From assembly GCA_964503275.1 (NCBI GenBank), contig CAZCZO010000003.1:144455-208454 (forward strand): 64,000 bases of DNA, written 5' to 3'. Shown here in pieces: positions 33,218 to 42,730 of the stretch; the stretch's first letter is position 1; the number at the start of each line of letters is the position of its first letter. A program made the position numbers and the translations under genes. This stretch comes from DASRAP01 sp964503275. Lineage in GTDB: Bacteria; Gemmatimonadota; Gemmatimonadetes; Gemmatimonadales; Gemmatimonadaceae. The notes below the pieces were generated by a model. It was not told the DNA's origin. It saw nothing but the letters and a program-made list of their open reading frames with translations, and did not search any database.

Positions 33218-34909
33218 TCACCCGTCGAACGCAGCGCCGACCATGATGTTGCGGAACAGCATCCACGGCGAGCCATGCGAGATGGAGTTGGTCTGCGTGG
33301 GTTGTCCCTTGGCATCGCCACCCGTCCCGAACATGCGCCACTGCTCCTTGCCGCTCACCGCATCGAGATTGGCGAAGAAGTCGGTGGTGATGGCGTTGTA
33401 GGTCACGTCGGTGACCTGCCGCGTGATCTTGCCGTTCTTGATCTCCCAGAACACGTGGCCGCCGAACTGGCCGTTGTAGCGCTGCTGATCGATGGAGTAG
33501 GACCCGCGCCCGTCGATCATGACGCCATCCTTGACGTCGGCGATCATCTCCTCCTTGGTCGGTGAGCCGCTGGGGCCGGCATCGACATGCACGTTGGGCA
33601 TCCGCAGGAACGGGTAGTCCCGCCAGGTCGTGCCGAACGTGCATCCGCGGCTGAAATCCTCACCGATGAAGTGCGCCGTCTCGCGGTTCGACTGCAACCC
33701 GACGAGCACGCCGTCGCGGATCAGTGGCCACTCCATCGTCTTCACACCGTCGTCGTCGTAGCCGACGGTGCCCAGCCCGCGACTGGTCTTGTCGCAGGTG
33801 ACGTTGAGGTGCTTGGAGCCGAACTTGAGCTTGCCGATGTCGGCCACCTTCACGAACGAGGTCCCGGCGTAATTGGCTTCGTAGCCCACCACGCGGTCCA
33901 GCTCCGTGGGATGCGCGATGATCTCGTGGATCGTGAGCATCATGTGGGCGGGCGAGAGCACGAGATCGCGCAGGCCCGCGGAGCCGAGCGGCTTGGCGGT
34001 GCACATCTGCACGGCGTCCTCCGCGGCCTGCTCGCAGTCCTGCAGCAGCTCCGACTCCTCCGCGATCTCCCAGCCGCCCATGCCGGCCGGCGCCGGGTAG
34101 TTGCGCGTGCGGGTGACGCCATCGACGCGGGCCGTCACGGAGAGCTGCGGCGTGGTCGAGATCAGCTCCTGCTCGATATAACTGCCCTCGCTCGAGGCGA
34201 AGTAACGCCACTCGTACCCGTGGGTGCAGCTCGCGCTCACGGCGGTCACGCCCGTGACCTTGCTCGCGCGGTCGACGATGGCTTGGGCCCAGTTCTGCTT
34301 GTCCGTCTCCGAGACCGATAGCGGATGCTTCGTCATCGGCGTGACGTAGTTCGCGACCGCGGGTGGCACGTGCGCCAACTTCATGTCCATCTTCTTGGCG
34401 ATCGCCGAGGCCTTGGCGACCTCCGTGGCCACGCGCGTGATGCGCACCAGCTCCTCGGCGGTGACGATGGGGCTCGAGGCGAAGCCCCACACGCCGCTGT
34501 GGATCACGCGGACGCCGAACCCGGCGGCGCGGCGCTCATCGTCGGTGGGGATCGCGTCGCGCGCGCCGCCGCCCCCGCCGAACCCGCCGCCCCCGAACCC
34601 ACCGCCGCCGCCACCACCACCCCGTCCCCCGCCGCCTCGGCCTCCGCCCCCGCCGCCCCCGCCGCCGACCGAGAACTGCGCGTTCGCGCCGCGCAGGGTC
34701 ATGTTCATCGTGAAGCGGACGTCGGCATAGCTGCAGCCGTTGCGCTTCGCTTCGGCGAGCACGATGTCGGCGAGGCCCTTGAACTTCGACTCGAGGGCGC
34801 GGCCGGTCGGCGACGTCGCGATCAGGTCGGCGACGATGTCACCGGAGGTGAAGGCGAGGGTCGCGGCGGCGGCAGAGCCTTTGAGAAAATCTCGGCGTGT
34901 CGGCTTCAT
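33218..34909 (-). CDS. TldD-family metalloprotease homologue, Tat-exported, with Gly-rich insert
   Basis: The 563-residue protein belongs to the TldD/PmbA family of zinc peptidase-related proteins. It begins with a Tat signal (TRRDFLKGSAAAATLAF), unlike cytoplasmic E. coli TldD. The metal motif is HEIIAHPTELD (H-E-x3-H). A long Gly/Arg/Phe-rich insert (about residues 82-113) interrupts the N-terminal domain. The C-terminal half (RDGVLVGLQSNRETAHFIG, RMPNVHVDAGPSG) is well conserved. It follows the PmbA gene by nine bases, so the two probably form a heterodimer, here in the periplasm. The substrate is unknown. Confidence 0.88.
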   Translation of the reverse strand: MKPTRRDFLKGSAAAATLAFTSGDIVADLIATSPTGRALESKFKGLADIVLAEAKRNGCSYADVRFTMNMTLRGANAQFSVGGGGGGGGGRGGGGRGGGGGGGGFGGGGFGGGGGARDAIPTDDERRAAGFGVRVIHSGVWGFASSPIVTAEELVRITRVATEVAKASAIAKKMDMKLAHVPPAVANYVTPMTKHPLSVSETDKQNWAQAIVDRASKVTGVTAVSASCTHGYEWRYFASSEGSYIEQELISTTPQLSVTARVDGVTRTRNYPAPAGMGGWEIAEESELLQDCEQAAEDAVQMCTAKPLGSAGLRDLVLSPAHMMLTIHEIIAHPTELDRVVGYEANYAGTSFVKVADIGKLKFGSKHLNVTCDKTSRGLGTVGYDDDGVKTMEWPLIRDGVLVGLQSNRETAHFIGEDFSRGCTFGTTWRDYPFLRMPNVHVDAGPSGSPTKEEMIADVKDGVMIDGRGSYSIDQQRYNGQFGGHVFWEIKNGKITRQVTDVTYNAITTDFFANLDAVSGKEQWRMFGTGGDAKGQPTQTNSISHGSPWMLFRNIMVGAAFDG

Positions 34910-34918
34910 CGGTATGCC

Positions 34919-36253
34919 TCAGAGAGCGGGAGAGACGGAGGTCATGTAGAACTCTTCCATGCGGACCGGTGGGATCAGCGCCGTGCCTGACCCGTCGTAG
35001 GACTCGCCCATGTGCATCGGCACGGGCTTGCCGACCAGCGAGAGGTTGTTGTAGCCGACGATCGGACTCATGTTCCAGCGGAAGTTCTGGACCGGGCCCA
35101 CGATCTCGCCGTTCTCGATCAAGAAGAGCCCGTCGCGGGTCATCCCGGTGTTGAGCAAGGGCTGGCCTTCCGACGGCACCCCGCGGATGTACCAGAAGAA
35201 CGTGACGAGCAGGCCGCGGCGCGTCTGCTTGATCATCTCCTCGACCGAGAGCTGCGAGCCGTCCATGACCAGCGACATGTTCGTCGTCGCGCCCTGATTG
35301 GGCCCGAAGGACGCCAGCTTGCCCTTGTCCACCCACGTCACCGACGACGCCGGCGTGAAGTTCGGCATGATGCTGCTTTGGCGCAGCACCGGGTTCCCGA
35401 TGTCGCTGCGAAGGCTGAAGGACTCCGAGAACAGCTGATCGCCCACCTTGCGGTTGGCCATGAAGCCGCCCTGCGTCTGCAAGCCGGCCGCGCCGCCCCC
35501 TCCGCCACCGCCGCCGCCGCCGCCGAAGATGCCCGTGAGCAGCGAGAGGAAACGCGCATTCGCGCGGGGCTCCAGGATCACCGTGTACCGACCAGGTTCG
35601 ATGGCGCGCGCGTTGCGGCTCATCAGGGCCTTGTTCGCGGCGACTTCCGTCAGCGCGACGGGATCGAGCTGCCCGATGTCCTTGAGCCCGGTCGTCCCGG
35701 CCCACCCCGAGCCGCTGCCGTCGGGCATCCGGCAGGTCAGGATGAAGCCCGTCTCGGCGTTGCGATAGTACGCGAACAAACCTTTGCTGTTCGCGGTGCA
35801 ATTGGTCTGGTCAGTCTTGGGGATGTAGCCCGCCCCGACCACGCCTTTGCGCTCGCAGAGATCCAGTGAGGCCTTGACCATCCGCGCGCGCTCGCCCGGC
35901 CCGTAGTCGAAGACGTTCGCGGCCGCCTCGGGGACCGGGACATACTGCTGCGGGCCGAGCAATTCGGGGAGCGAGAAGTTCTCCGCGGCCTGACGGGCCT
36001 CCGCACCGGCGTCGGCCACGAGCGTGCGCAGGCCGTCGTCCGAGAAGTCCCGCGTCGTGGCGGTGCCGGCCCGATTGCCGAGTCGCAGTGTCAGCGAGAG
36101 CTGGCGATCGTACTGGACGAGATTGGTCGTGATCGTCGAGTTCGCCCAGCGCGTGCCCGAGCGCTCGCCGCCGGTGAGCGTCACCTGCGCGTCGCCGCCC
36201 GCCATATCGAGGACTTTATCGACGATCGCTTTCGCTTGATCGCGTGTGTACAT
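34919..36253 (-). CDS. PmbA/TldE-family protein
   Basis: The 444-residue partner of the TldD-like protein begins directly with the PmbA fold (DQAKAIVDKVLDMAGGDAQVTL). It keeps the family core RYTVILEPRANARFLSLL and the C-terminal VRMEEFYMTSVSPAL. It lacks the metal-binding HExxxH of TldD, as TldE subunits do. A run of eleven glycines occurs near residues 240-250 within a loop. No signal peptide is visible, which is odd if its partner is exported by Tat; the pair might be co-exported (hitchhiking). The upstream start has GGAG before ATG 36253. Confidence 0.85.
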   Translation of the reverse strand: MYTRDQAKAIVDKVLDMAGGDAQVTLTGGERSGTRWANSTITTNLVQYDRQLSLTLRLGNRAGTATTRDFSDDGLRTLVADAGAEARQAAENFSLPELLGPQQYVPVPEAAANVFDYGPGERARMVKASLDLCERKGVVGAGYIPKTDQTNCTANSKGLFAYYRNAETGFILTCRMPDGSGSGWAGTTGLKDIGQLDPVALTEVAANKALMSRNARAIEPGRYTVILEPRANARFLSLLTGIFGGGGGGGGGGGAAGLQTQGGFMANRKVGDQLFSESFSLRSDIGNPVLRQSSIMPNFTPASSVTWVDKGKLASFGPNQGATTNMSLVMDGSQLSVEEMIKQTRRGLLVTFFWYIRGVPSEGQPLLNTGMTRDGLFLIENGEIVGPVQNFRWNMSPIVGYNNLSLVGKPVPMHMGESYDGSGTALIPPVRMEEFYMTSVSPAL

Positions 36254-36362
36254 AGGACTCCAGTGACCTTCGCAAGAGGGTTGTCCGCACTACGGAGCCG
36301 GACGGTGGAATGTTGGTGCCATTGCGCGAGCGATCCATCAGAATGTGCCGCCGCACGCGGCC

Positions 36363-38036
36363 CTACGCGAGTCCGCGGCGGCGTCGCAGCGACCACTCCG
36401 CACCGAGCAGCGCCGTGAGCACCACGATCCACCAGGGCCGGCGCATCGGATGCCAGCGCGCGCTGCCGTCCCCGGCGGCGTCCATCGCGCGCAGGTGGGT
36501 CCCGAGTGCGTCCACCGCGTCGAGGGGCAGCGTCGTGCCCCCCTTCGCGATGGCCCACGCATGCAGGAGCGTGGTGTCCGCCACTCGGTCGCGGCGGGCA
36601 TCCGCTCGCACGTGCAGCGGCACCCGCAGTGTGTCGGTCGCCGTGCGGAGGACGATGTCGGTCAGGCCTGGCGTGATCGGCGCGACGACGCGGATGCTGG
36701 CGCGCGGCCCGACGCCGTCGAGCGTGAGGCGCTCGTCATTCAACCGCAGATCGAGGCCCCCGTCCCGCGGCAGACTCACGACGAGATGGGTCGAGTCGCC
36801 CGGCGGCAGCACCGCACGTTCCAGCTCGGCGGCCAGCGCCCCGAGTGCGGACAGGGCAGCGTCCTCGATGCGCTCCGGCCACAGCACGGCGAAGTCCGAA
36901 CGGGACGCCTCTCTCGACTGCCAGGCGTCGCGCACGGTACTGATCCAGAGCGATCCCCGCCCGACGCTGCGCCGCCACACGCCGACGCGTCCGGCACCCG
37001 TCATCACAGGCTCGAGTGCGGGGGTCGCCGCGATCGGCGCCACGATCCGCGCGCCGCGCAGCCGCCGGCCGCGCTGATCGAGCATCGTCGCGAGGCCCGT
37101 CTGCTCTCGCCAACGCTCGATGCCCGAGAGCTCGGCGAGCGCACGCCCCGCCAGGGAGTCCACGAGCAGCACGACCGCCCCGCCGCGACGCAGGTACTGG
37201 CCCAGCGCGCGCACGTCGGCGTCGGGCAGCGCGTCGGGCGCCCCGATCACGACCACATCGACCGCGCGGAACGCATCCGCCGCGCTCAGCGAGGCGGGCG
37301 CTGCGCCGGCACTGCGCAGCACCGTGGGCGCGGTCGCGACCCGGTGCGACACGGTGAAGCGGGGATCGTGCTCGAGGGTGCGCCGCACGAACGTGGACAT
37401 CCACGACGGCCGCGCGTCATGCACGAGGACGCGCCATGGCGTGGAGCGCACCACGGTGAGCAGATCCCAGGCGGCCGAGTCGTTGGCGCTGCGCGCCGTG
37501 ACGCGCAACGGCCAGGGACCAGCGGTGGTCGGGAGTGCGACCAGGGTGGTGTCGAACCAAGCACTGCGGTCCGGAAGAGTCAGCTCGAGCGCATCGAGGG
37601 TGACATCGCCGCTGTGCAGGGCCAAGGTCACCTGCGGGGTGACCGCCCGACTGACCCGACCGCGGACACGCACCACGGCGGCTGTTCCGGCGGCGATGAC
37701 CGGCGCGAGATCGATCTCGGTGAAGCCGATGGTCGTGGACCGCGCGGGCGGGGTCAGGACGAGCAGCGGCCCGCGCGTGCCGACCTCATCGGGCGTGGCC
37801 GCGCCGACGACCACCGTGGCATCGGTCGTGGCGGTCGGTGTCGAGACGATCGAGAACTCCGGAGGGATGGCAGCGTGGACCCGGGCCAATGTGGTGCTGT
37901 CGGACAGTGAGCCGGTCACCACCGCGACCTCCTCGATCGACCGCCGCTCGAGGCTCAGACTCGGGTCCACCACGGCGAGGATCACCAGCAGGACCGCGGA
38001 GGCCCGCAGGATGCGCGCGGTCACGCCAGCGGTCAT
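36363..38036 (-). CDS. Membrane-anchored protein of the MoxR/DUF58 operon, function unknown
   Basis: The 557-residue protein has an N-terminal transmembrane segment (LRASAVLLVILAVVDPSLSLERR) and a C-terminal one (PWWIVVLTALLGAEWSLRRRRG). Between them is a long extracytoplasmic region. The middle portion (GQYLRRGGAVVLLVDSLAGRALAEL) resembles a glutamine-amidotransferase-like or BatA-associated fold. The end ALLGAEWSLRRR recurs in the BatA-like protein two genes upstream (LLGAEWALRRR). It overlaps the upstream gene by ATGA and is the last gene of the operon. A precise function is not assigned. Confidence 0.7.
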   Translation of the reverse strand: MTAGVTARILRASAVLLVILAVVDPSLSLERRSIEEVAVVTGSLSDSTTLARVHAAIPPEFSIVSTPTATTDATVVVGAATPDEVGTRGPLLVLTPPARSTTIGFTEIDLAPVIAAGTAAVVRVRGRVSRAVTPQVTLALHSGDVTLDALELTLPDRSAWFDTTLVALPTTAGPWPLRVTARSANDSAAWDLLTVVRSTPWRVLVHDARPSWMSTFVRRTLEHDPRFTVSHRVATAPTVLRSAGAAPASLSAADAFRAVDVVVIGAPDALPDADVRALGQYLRRGGAVVLLVDSLAGRALAELSGIERWREQTGLATMLDQRGRRLRGARIVAPIAATPALEPVMTGAGRVGVWRRSVGRGSLWISTVRDAWQSREASRSDFAVLWPERIEDAALSALGALAAELERAVLPPGDSTHLVVSLPRDGGLDLRLNDERLTLDGVGPRASIRVVAPITPGLTDIVLRTATDTLRVPLHVRADARRDRVADTTLLHAWAIAKGGTTLPLDAVDALGTHLRAMDAAGDGSARWHPMRRPWWIVVLTALLGAEWSLRRRRGLA

Positions 38037-40066
38037 CGCTCGCCTCCGATCGCGCGCCAGCCCACAGGCGCGGGCGCGCCGGCACCCCACGGAAGGCGTG
38101 CGCGGACGATTCCGGCGAGGTCGACCAGCACCCGGGACGATGTGGCCCGCCGTTGCGCGGGCTCGACATCGGGATGCAGGTCCCGGAGCATCGCTTCGGC
38201 GGTCGCGCGCACGGCGCTGTCGCGCGGGAACGCGGCGAGCAGACCCTGCGCCCGTCGCGCGACCTCCTGTGCCTGCGACAGCGTCATGCCATCCTGCGCG
38301 TGCAGGGTCTGCACCAACGTCGCTGCATGGCGCAGCGCAGCGGTCGGCCCACTGTCCGCAGCCGGCGCGGCGGGCCGCGAGGACGAGGTCACACCAGCCA
38401 TGGTGCCCGTCAGTCGCCGCGCCGGGTCGACCCGTTCGCGCGTGCTCAGGGCGCGGAGGATGAAGCGTGAGCGGGCCAGCGCTCGCTCGAGCGCCGCGAG
38501 GGCACGCCGCTCTTCGGTCAGCGCCTCCGCGAGCGTCCCGGCGGTGAGCAGCTGCGCCGCCGTACTCATGGCGCGGATCGCGCGGGTCATCTCGAGCCGC
38601 CCCTGATTCGCGAGCCGCCCGGCGAGGATGTCGTCCTCCGCCTCGGCCTCTGCCTCCTCGTTGAGATGCAGGTGGCCGACATGGTCGTTCGCATCATCGG
38701 CCAGCTCGCCACCCATCATGAAGACGAACTCTGCGCGCACCGACCGCTGCTCCGCAGCCAGGCTCAACGCCGAGCGGCGGAGTTCTTCTGGCGACACGGT
38801 CGCGGCCGCAGCGAGCAGGCGCTCCGTCTTGAGGATGACCATCGCCTGGCTCAGCCCATAGCGATCCTGATCGTCGTCGGCCGCGAAGCCCTCGACGGCC
38901 TCCGAGCCCGGCGCCGTCACCTCGACGAGAAAGGTCTCCGACTCGCTCGGGCTGGTCCCGGGGCGTCCGTCGCGCGCGATCGCGCGGTACACCACGACAT
39001 CGCCGGGCTCGAGCCGCAGCGTGTCGAGCCGCAGGGTCGCACGGGCACGCCACTGCTCGCGCTGATCCCGCGTGAGGTCGAGCGTCGCGTCGCCCTCGAC
39101 GAACGCGAACTGCTCACCTGCCCCACGCACACGCGTGAACCGGACGCGCAGGTCGGCCAACGCGATGTCATCGTTGGCCTCGATGGTCAGGGCCAACTGA
39201 CGATCGCCGTCGGGAACGCGCAGGTCCCGCGCCGGCGTGAGGATCCGCACCACCGGCGGGGCATCGTCGCGCACGCGCACGGCGATCACATGCCGCGCTC
39301 CTTCGGTGCCATCGCGGGCCAGCGGCGTCAGCGTCACCAGTTCGTCGGCGGCGACCACGAATCCCGCAGCCTGCTCGAGCGCTTCCGCCCACAGGGTATC
39401 GACACCGCCCAAGTGGGTCACGACCACCGCCGCCGCGTCGAGGCGTCCGCGCAGGGACAACGTCGACCCCGAGAGCACGATCACCTCGCGGGGAAGTGCC
39501 AGCGACTCCGTGCCACGACCGGTGTATGCGGGCGGCTCCAGTCTCACGGTGAGCGCCGACAGGCTCGGTGCGCCGCGCAAGACCGCTGGCAGCCAGGGGT
39601 CGAGATCGCGGACGATCGGACGCCACAGCGCCCAGAGCATCACACCGAGCAGCGGGAGCAGGGCCAGCATGCCGGCACGTCGCAGCGGGACCACGCTCGC
39701 GCCTCGCACCCCACGGACCCGTGCGTCGGCATCGCGCCAGACGCGCTCGGTGATCGGTGACATCGCGCCCTGCTCCACCAACTCGACGGCAGTGCGCACC
39801 AGGTTCTGTGCGTTGGGCGCGGCCTGCTCGATCGCGTCCGCGTCCGCCCGCGTCGTGCGGCCAAGCCGCGCCCACTGGGCGAGTCCTCCTGCCGCCGCCA
39901 GTACGCCCCACAGCGCGAGTCGGGCTCCCAGTGCGACCTCGGCCGGGAGCAGCGCCGCGATGCACAGGGCAGCAAGGCCACCCGCCGCCGCACCCGTGAG
40001 CATCGCGCGGGTCTGCCGTCGACGAGCGACGGCGCGCAACAGCGCCGACAATCCGTGCGGGATCAT
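38033..40066 (-). CDS. DUF4175-like large membrane protein
   Basis: The 677-residue protein has two to three N-terminal transmembrane segments (TGAAAGGLAALCIAALLPAEV, LALWGVLAAAGGLAQWA, LLPLLGVMLWALW). A long periplasmic part starting PSLSALTVRLEPPAYTGRGTESLAL then follows, with an acidic coiled helical tail (NEEAEAEAEDDI). The PPAYT-type strand pattern is typical of DUF4175 proteins found with MoxR/DUF58 genes. ATG 40066 overlaps the BatA-like stop as ATGA. The role in the complex is unknown. Confidence 0.68.
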   Translation of the reverse strand: MIPHGLSALLRAVARRRQTRAMLTGAAAGGLAALCIAALLPAEVALGARLALWGVLAAAGGLAQWARLGRTTRADADAIEQAAPNAQNLVRTAVELVEQGAMSPITERVWRDADARVRGVRGASVVPLRRAGMLALLPLLGVMLWALWRPIVRDLDPWLPAVLRGAPSLSALTVRLEPPAYTGRGTESLALPREVIVLSGSTLSLRGRLDAAAVVVTHLGGVDTLWAEALEQAAGFVVAADELVTLTPLARDGTEGARHVIAVRVRDDAPPVVRILTPARDLRVPDGDRQLALTIEANDDIALADLRVRFTRVRGAGEQFAFVEGDATLDLTRDQREQWRARATLRLDTLRLEPGDVVVYRAIARDGRPGTSPSESETFLVEVTAPGSEAVEGFAADDDQDRYGLSQAMVILKTERLLAAAATVSPEELRRSALSLAAEQRSVRAEFVFMMGGELADDANDHVGHLHLNEEAEAEAEDDILAGRLANQGRLEMTRAIRAMSTAAQLLTAGTLAEALTEERRALAALERALARSRFILRALSTRERVDPARRLTGTMAGVTSSSRPAAPAADSGPTAALRHAATLVQTLHAQDGMTLSQAQEVARRAQGLLAAFPRDSAVRATAEAMLRDLHPDVEPAQRRATSSRVLVDLAGIVRARLPWGAGAPAPVGWRAIGGER

Positions 40067-40830
40067 GACGTCGCACTCGGCGTGCGCACGATGCGGCGGC
40101 GCAGCGCCCATTCCGCGCCGAGGAGCACCAGCACGATGCCCCACACGATGCGCGCCAGCGGAGCCTGGTCGTCATCCACGCTGCGCGCGGCGCGCACGCG
40201 GACCGGCAACGAGTCCGGCGCCAGCGTCGCCCCGAGCCGACCGCGATCCGAGGTCGAGACCACGAGCGCGATCAGTCGCCTGGCCGGCGCGTCAGCGGCG
40301 AGGTGTGTCGCCAGACGCAGCGTATCGCTGTCATCGCCCCAGGCACTGAGTCGCACCCGCCCGTCCACATCGGTGATCACCGGTGTGCCGGGGAGCCGCC
40401 GGGCGGTATCGACCGCACCGAGTCGCAGGGCGTAGGCGATCGCCGGCTCGCGGACGAGGGCTGCGATCACTGGGATGTGCTGCGCCCGCAGTGCCCCCAC
40501 CACGCCGACGACATCGATCGTCACCGGGACCATGGGGGCATCCGTCGCCGCCTCGCTCGCCGAGAGCGGACGCAGGTCCTGCTCAGCAGCGTCAGGGCCC
40601 GTCGGGCGTGCCAGCGCGAGCACCGCCGCCGCGAGGATCGCCATGCGGAGTGCGAGGAGCAACGCGTCCTCGAGCCGTGCACGCCGTCGTGGCACGAGCG
40701 CGGTCGCCTCGAGGAAGCGCAGCGACGGCACACGCTGGTCCGTGGGACGTTCGCGGCTCAGCAGATGGATCGCCACCGGCACCACGAGCGACAGCGCCCC
40801 GAGCAGTGCCATTGGGAGCAGGAATCGCAT
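40063..40830 (-). CDS. BatA-like N-terminal membrane protein
   Basis: The 255-residue protein begins MRFLLPMALLGALSLVVPVAIHLLSRERPTDQRVPSLRFL, the BatA/7TM-associated start with a helix followed by the conserved Arg-rich and FL segments. A second helix is MAILAAAVLALARP. A periplasmic part and a terminal helix IVWGIVLVLLGAEWALRRR follow. It overlaps the DUF58 stop by one base (TGATG). Aerotolerance (Bat)-type proteins work with MoxR and DUF58/VWA partners in the membrane; function in this organism is unknown. Confidence 0.78.
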   Translation of the reverse strand: MRFLLPMALLGALSLVVPVAIHLLSRERPTDQRVPSLRFLEATALVPRRRARLEDALLLALRMAILAAAVLALARPTGPDAAEQDLRPLSASEAATDAPMVPVTIDVVGVVGALRAQHIPVIAALVREPAIAYALRLGAVDTARRLPGTPVITDVDGRVRLSAWGDDSDTLRLATHLAADAPARRLIALVVSTSDRGRLGATLAPDSLPVRVRAARSVDDDQAPLARIVWGIVLVLLGAEWALRRRIVRTPSATS

Positions 40831-41744
40831 CAGTCGTCCGAAGCGCGCGCGTCGAGCGCGTGCACGCGCCCGTGGCGCTGGAGCAGCAATCGGCGCAGGG
40901 TCTGCGCCGGGTCGGTGTCGGTCCAGCAGACCGCGTGCTCGATCGCATCGCGCTGCGCGGCCCGCGCACAGCGCTCGAGGAACGCCGAGAAGCGCTGCGC
41001 ATACGCCGCCCGGGCGATCGCGGGATCGACCTCCAACCGTGCACCGGTCTCCGCGTCCACCAGCACCCGCGCCGACGAGGTCGGCAGCGCTCGCTCCTGT
41101 GGCGACAGGATCTGCAGCAACAGGACATCGTGCCCATGCTGCCGCGCGACCCGCAACGCCCGCTGCACCGGCGCTTCGTCGTCGTAGAGATCCGACAGCA
41201 CGATCAACAAGCCCCGCCGTGACAGCATCTCCGCCGCGCGGGTGATCACGCGCGGCCCCTCCCAGATGCCGCCGGGCGCCATGGCCTCCAAGCGCGAGAA
41301 CATGAGCCGCCGATGCAGGATCCCGGAGCGCGGAGGCAGGAACTCCCAGCGCGCATCGCGGCGCGTCAGCAGGCCGACCGCATCGCCCGCGGTCGTCATC
41401 AACTGCGTCAGGGCCGCCGCGAGGACCCGCGCATAGGCGAACTTCGACACGCCGCTCTCCGGGAATCCCATCGAGGCCGAGGTGTCGAGCACCACCAAGG
41501 CGGCCATGTCCGTCGTCTCGCGGAACTGCCGCGTGTAGAGCCGGTCGGTGCGGGCGAGGGCCTTCCAGTCCAGATGCTTGAGGTCATCGCCCTGCTGATA
41601 CGGCCGGTGCTGGCGGAACTCCGTCGAGTAGCCAGGCCGCAGTGACCGATGCGCGCCCGCGCGAATGCCCTCGACGACCAACCGAGCTGCCAGGGACAGA
41701 TCCTCGAGCGCCGCCGCATCGGCCGCCGAGAGCAGCGCGCTCAC
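40830..41744 (-). CDS. DUF58 domain protein
   Basis: The 304-residue protein carries the DUF58 hallmark FRQHRPYQQGDDLKHLDWKALARTDRLYTRQFRE followed by a VWA-type strand LVVLDTSASMGF with a DxSxS metal site. DUF58 proteins are cytoplasmic partners of MoxR ATPases. It starts with GTG 41744, two bases after the moxR stop codon; the longer open frame is a moxR shadow. The assignment is strong from sequence and context. Confidence 0.9.
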   Translation of the reverse strand: MSALLSAADAAALEDLSLAARLVVEGIRAGAHRSLRPGYSTEFRQHRPYQQGDDLKHLDWKALARTDRLYTRQFRETTDMAALVVLDTSASMGFPESGVSKFAYARVLAAALTQLMTTAGDAVGLLTRRDARWEFLPPRSGILHRRLMFSRLEAMAPGGIWEGPRVITRAAEMLSRRGLLIVLSDLYDDEAPVQRALRVARQHGHDVLLLQILSPQERALPTSSARVLVDAETGARLEVDPAIARAAYAQRFSAFLERCARAAQRDAIEHAVCWTDTDPAQTLRRLLLQRHGRVHALDARASDD

Positions 41745-41746
41745 GG

Positions 41747-42730
41747 TCAGCCACGCACAGCGTCGAGCAGATCGCTGATCACGCGATCGGCCGTGACGCC
41801 GTCGGCCTCGGCGCGGAAGTTCGGCAGCACGCGATGCCGCAGCACCGGGTGCGCGATGCGTCGCACATCGTCGAGCGACGGCGCGGGGCGACCATCGAGG
41901 AGTGCCGTCGCCTTGGCCCCGAGCAGCAGCGCCTGCCCAGCCCGCGGGCCGGCGCCCCATCGCACCCAATCGCGGACGAAGCCCGGTGCGCTGGGGTCCG
42001 TCGGCCGCGTAGCGCGCACGACACGCAACGCGTAGTCCACGACGTTGTCCGCCGCGGGCAGCTCGCGGACCAGCAAGCGCGCCCCTTCTAGCTCCAGCCC
42101 CGTCGCGACCGTCGGGACCACCCCATCCCGTCCGCCGGTCGTGGACGTCAGCACACGCCGCTCGTCGTCGAGCGTGGGATAGTCGATCACCACCGCGAAC
42201 AGGAAGCGATCCAGCTGCGCCTCGGGCAGCGGGTGCGTGCCCTCCTGCTCGATCGGGTTCTCGGTCGCGAGCACGAAGAGCGGCCGGGACAACGGATGCC
42301 GCGTGCCACCGACGGTGACCTGGTACTCCTGCATCGCTTCGAGCAATGCGGCCTGCGTCCGCGGTGGTGTGCGGTTGATCTCGTCGGCGAGGATGATGTT
42401 CGCGAACACCGGCCCGCGGATGAACCGGATGTGTCGCTTGCCGGTAGCCTGATCCTCCTCGATGACCTCCGTGCCCAGGATATCGCTCGGCATGAGGTCC
42501 GGCGTGAACTGGATGCGACTGAAGTCCAGGTCACAGGCCGCGGCCAGCGACCGGATCAGCAGCGTCTTCGCCAAGCCCGGCACGCCGCGCACCAAGCAGT
42601 GCCCGCCGGCGAACACCGCGGTGAGCACCTCGCGGCGTACGGCGTCCTGCCCGATGATCACCGTACCGATCGCCGCGTCCAAGCGCTGCGCCAGCGCGCG
42701 CGCGGCATCGAAGTCGAGGGGGGTCGTCAT
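41747..42730 (-). CDS. MoxR-family AAA+ ATPase
   Basis: The 327-residue AAA+ protein has IGQDAVRREVLTAVFAGGHCLVRGVPGLAKTLLI (Walker A GVPGLAKT) and ILADEINRTPPRTQAALLEAMQE (Walker B ADEIN plus the MoxR signature). Sensor 1 is LFVLATENPIEQEGTHPLPEAQLDRF. It probably acts as a chaperone-like remodeller of the DUF58/BatA membrane complex. ATG 42730 overlaps the FabH-like stop by four bases. A second, decayed MoxR-type gene is present near 58500-58784. Confidence 0.95.
   Translation of the reverse strand: MTTPLDFDAARALAQRLDAAIGTVIIGQDAVRREVLTAVFAGGHCLVRGVPGLAKTLLIRSLAAACDLDFSRIQFTPDLMPSDILGTEVIEEDQATGKRHIRFIRGPVFANIILADEINRTPPRTQAALLEAMQEYQVTVGGTRHPLSRPLFVLATENPIEQEGTHPLPEAQLDRFLFAVVIDYPTLDDERRVLTSTTGGRDGVVPTVATGLELEGARLLVRELPAADNVVDYALRVVRATRPTDPSAPGFVRDWVRWGAGPRAGQALLLGAKATALLDGRPAPSLDDVRRIAHPVLRHRVLPNFRAEADGVTADRVISDLLDAVRG

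Noticed and set aside
34560..34680. G/C repeat in the TldD gene as a CRISPR or microsatellite
   Set aside because: The repeats encode the Gly-rich insert in frame and have no spacer structure.
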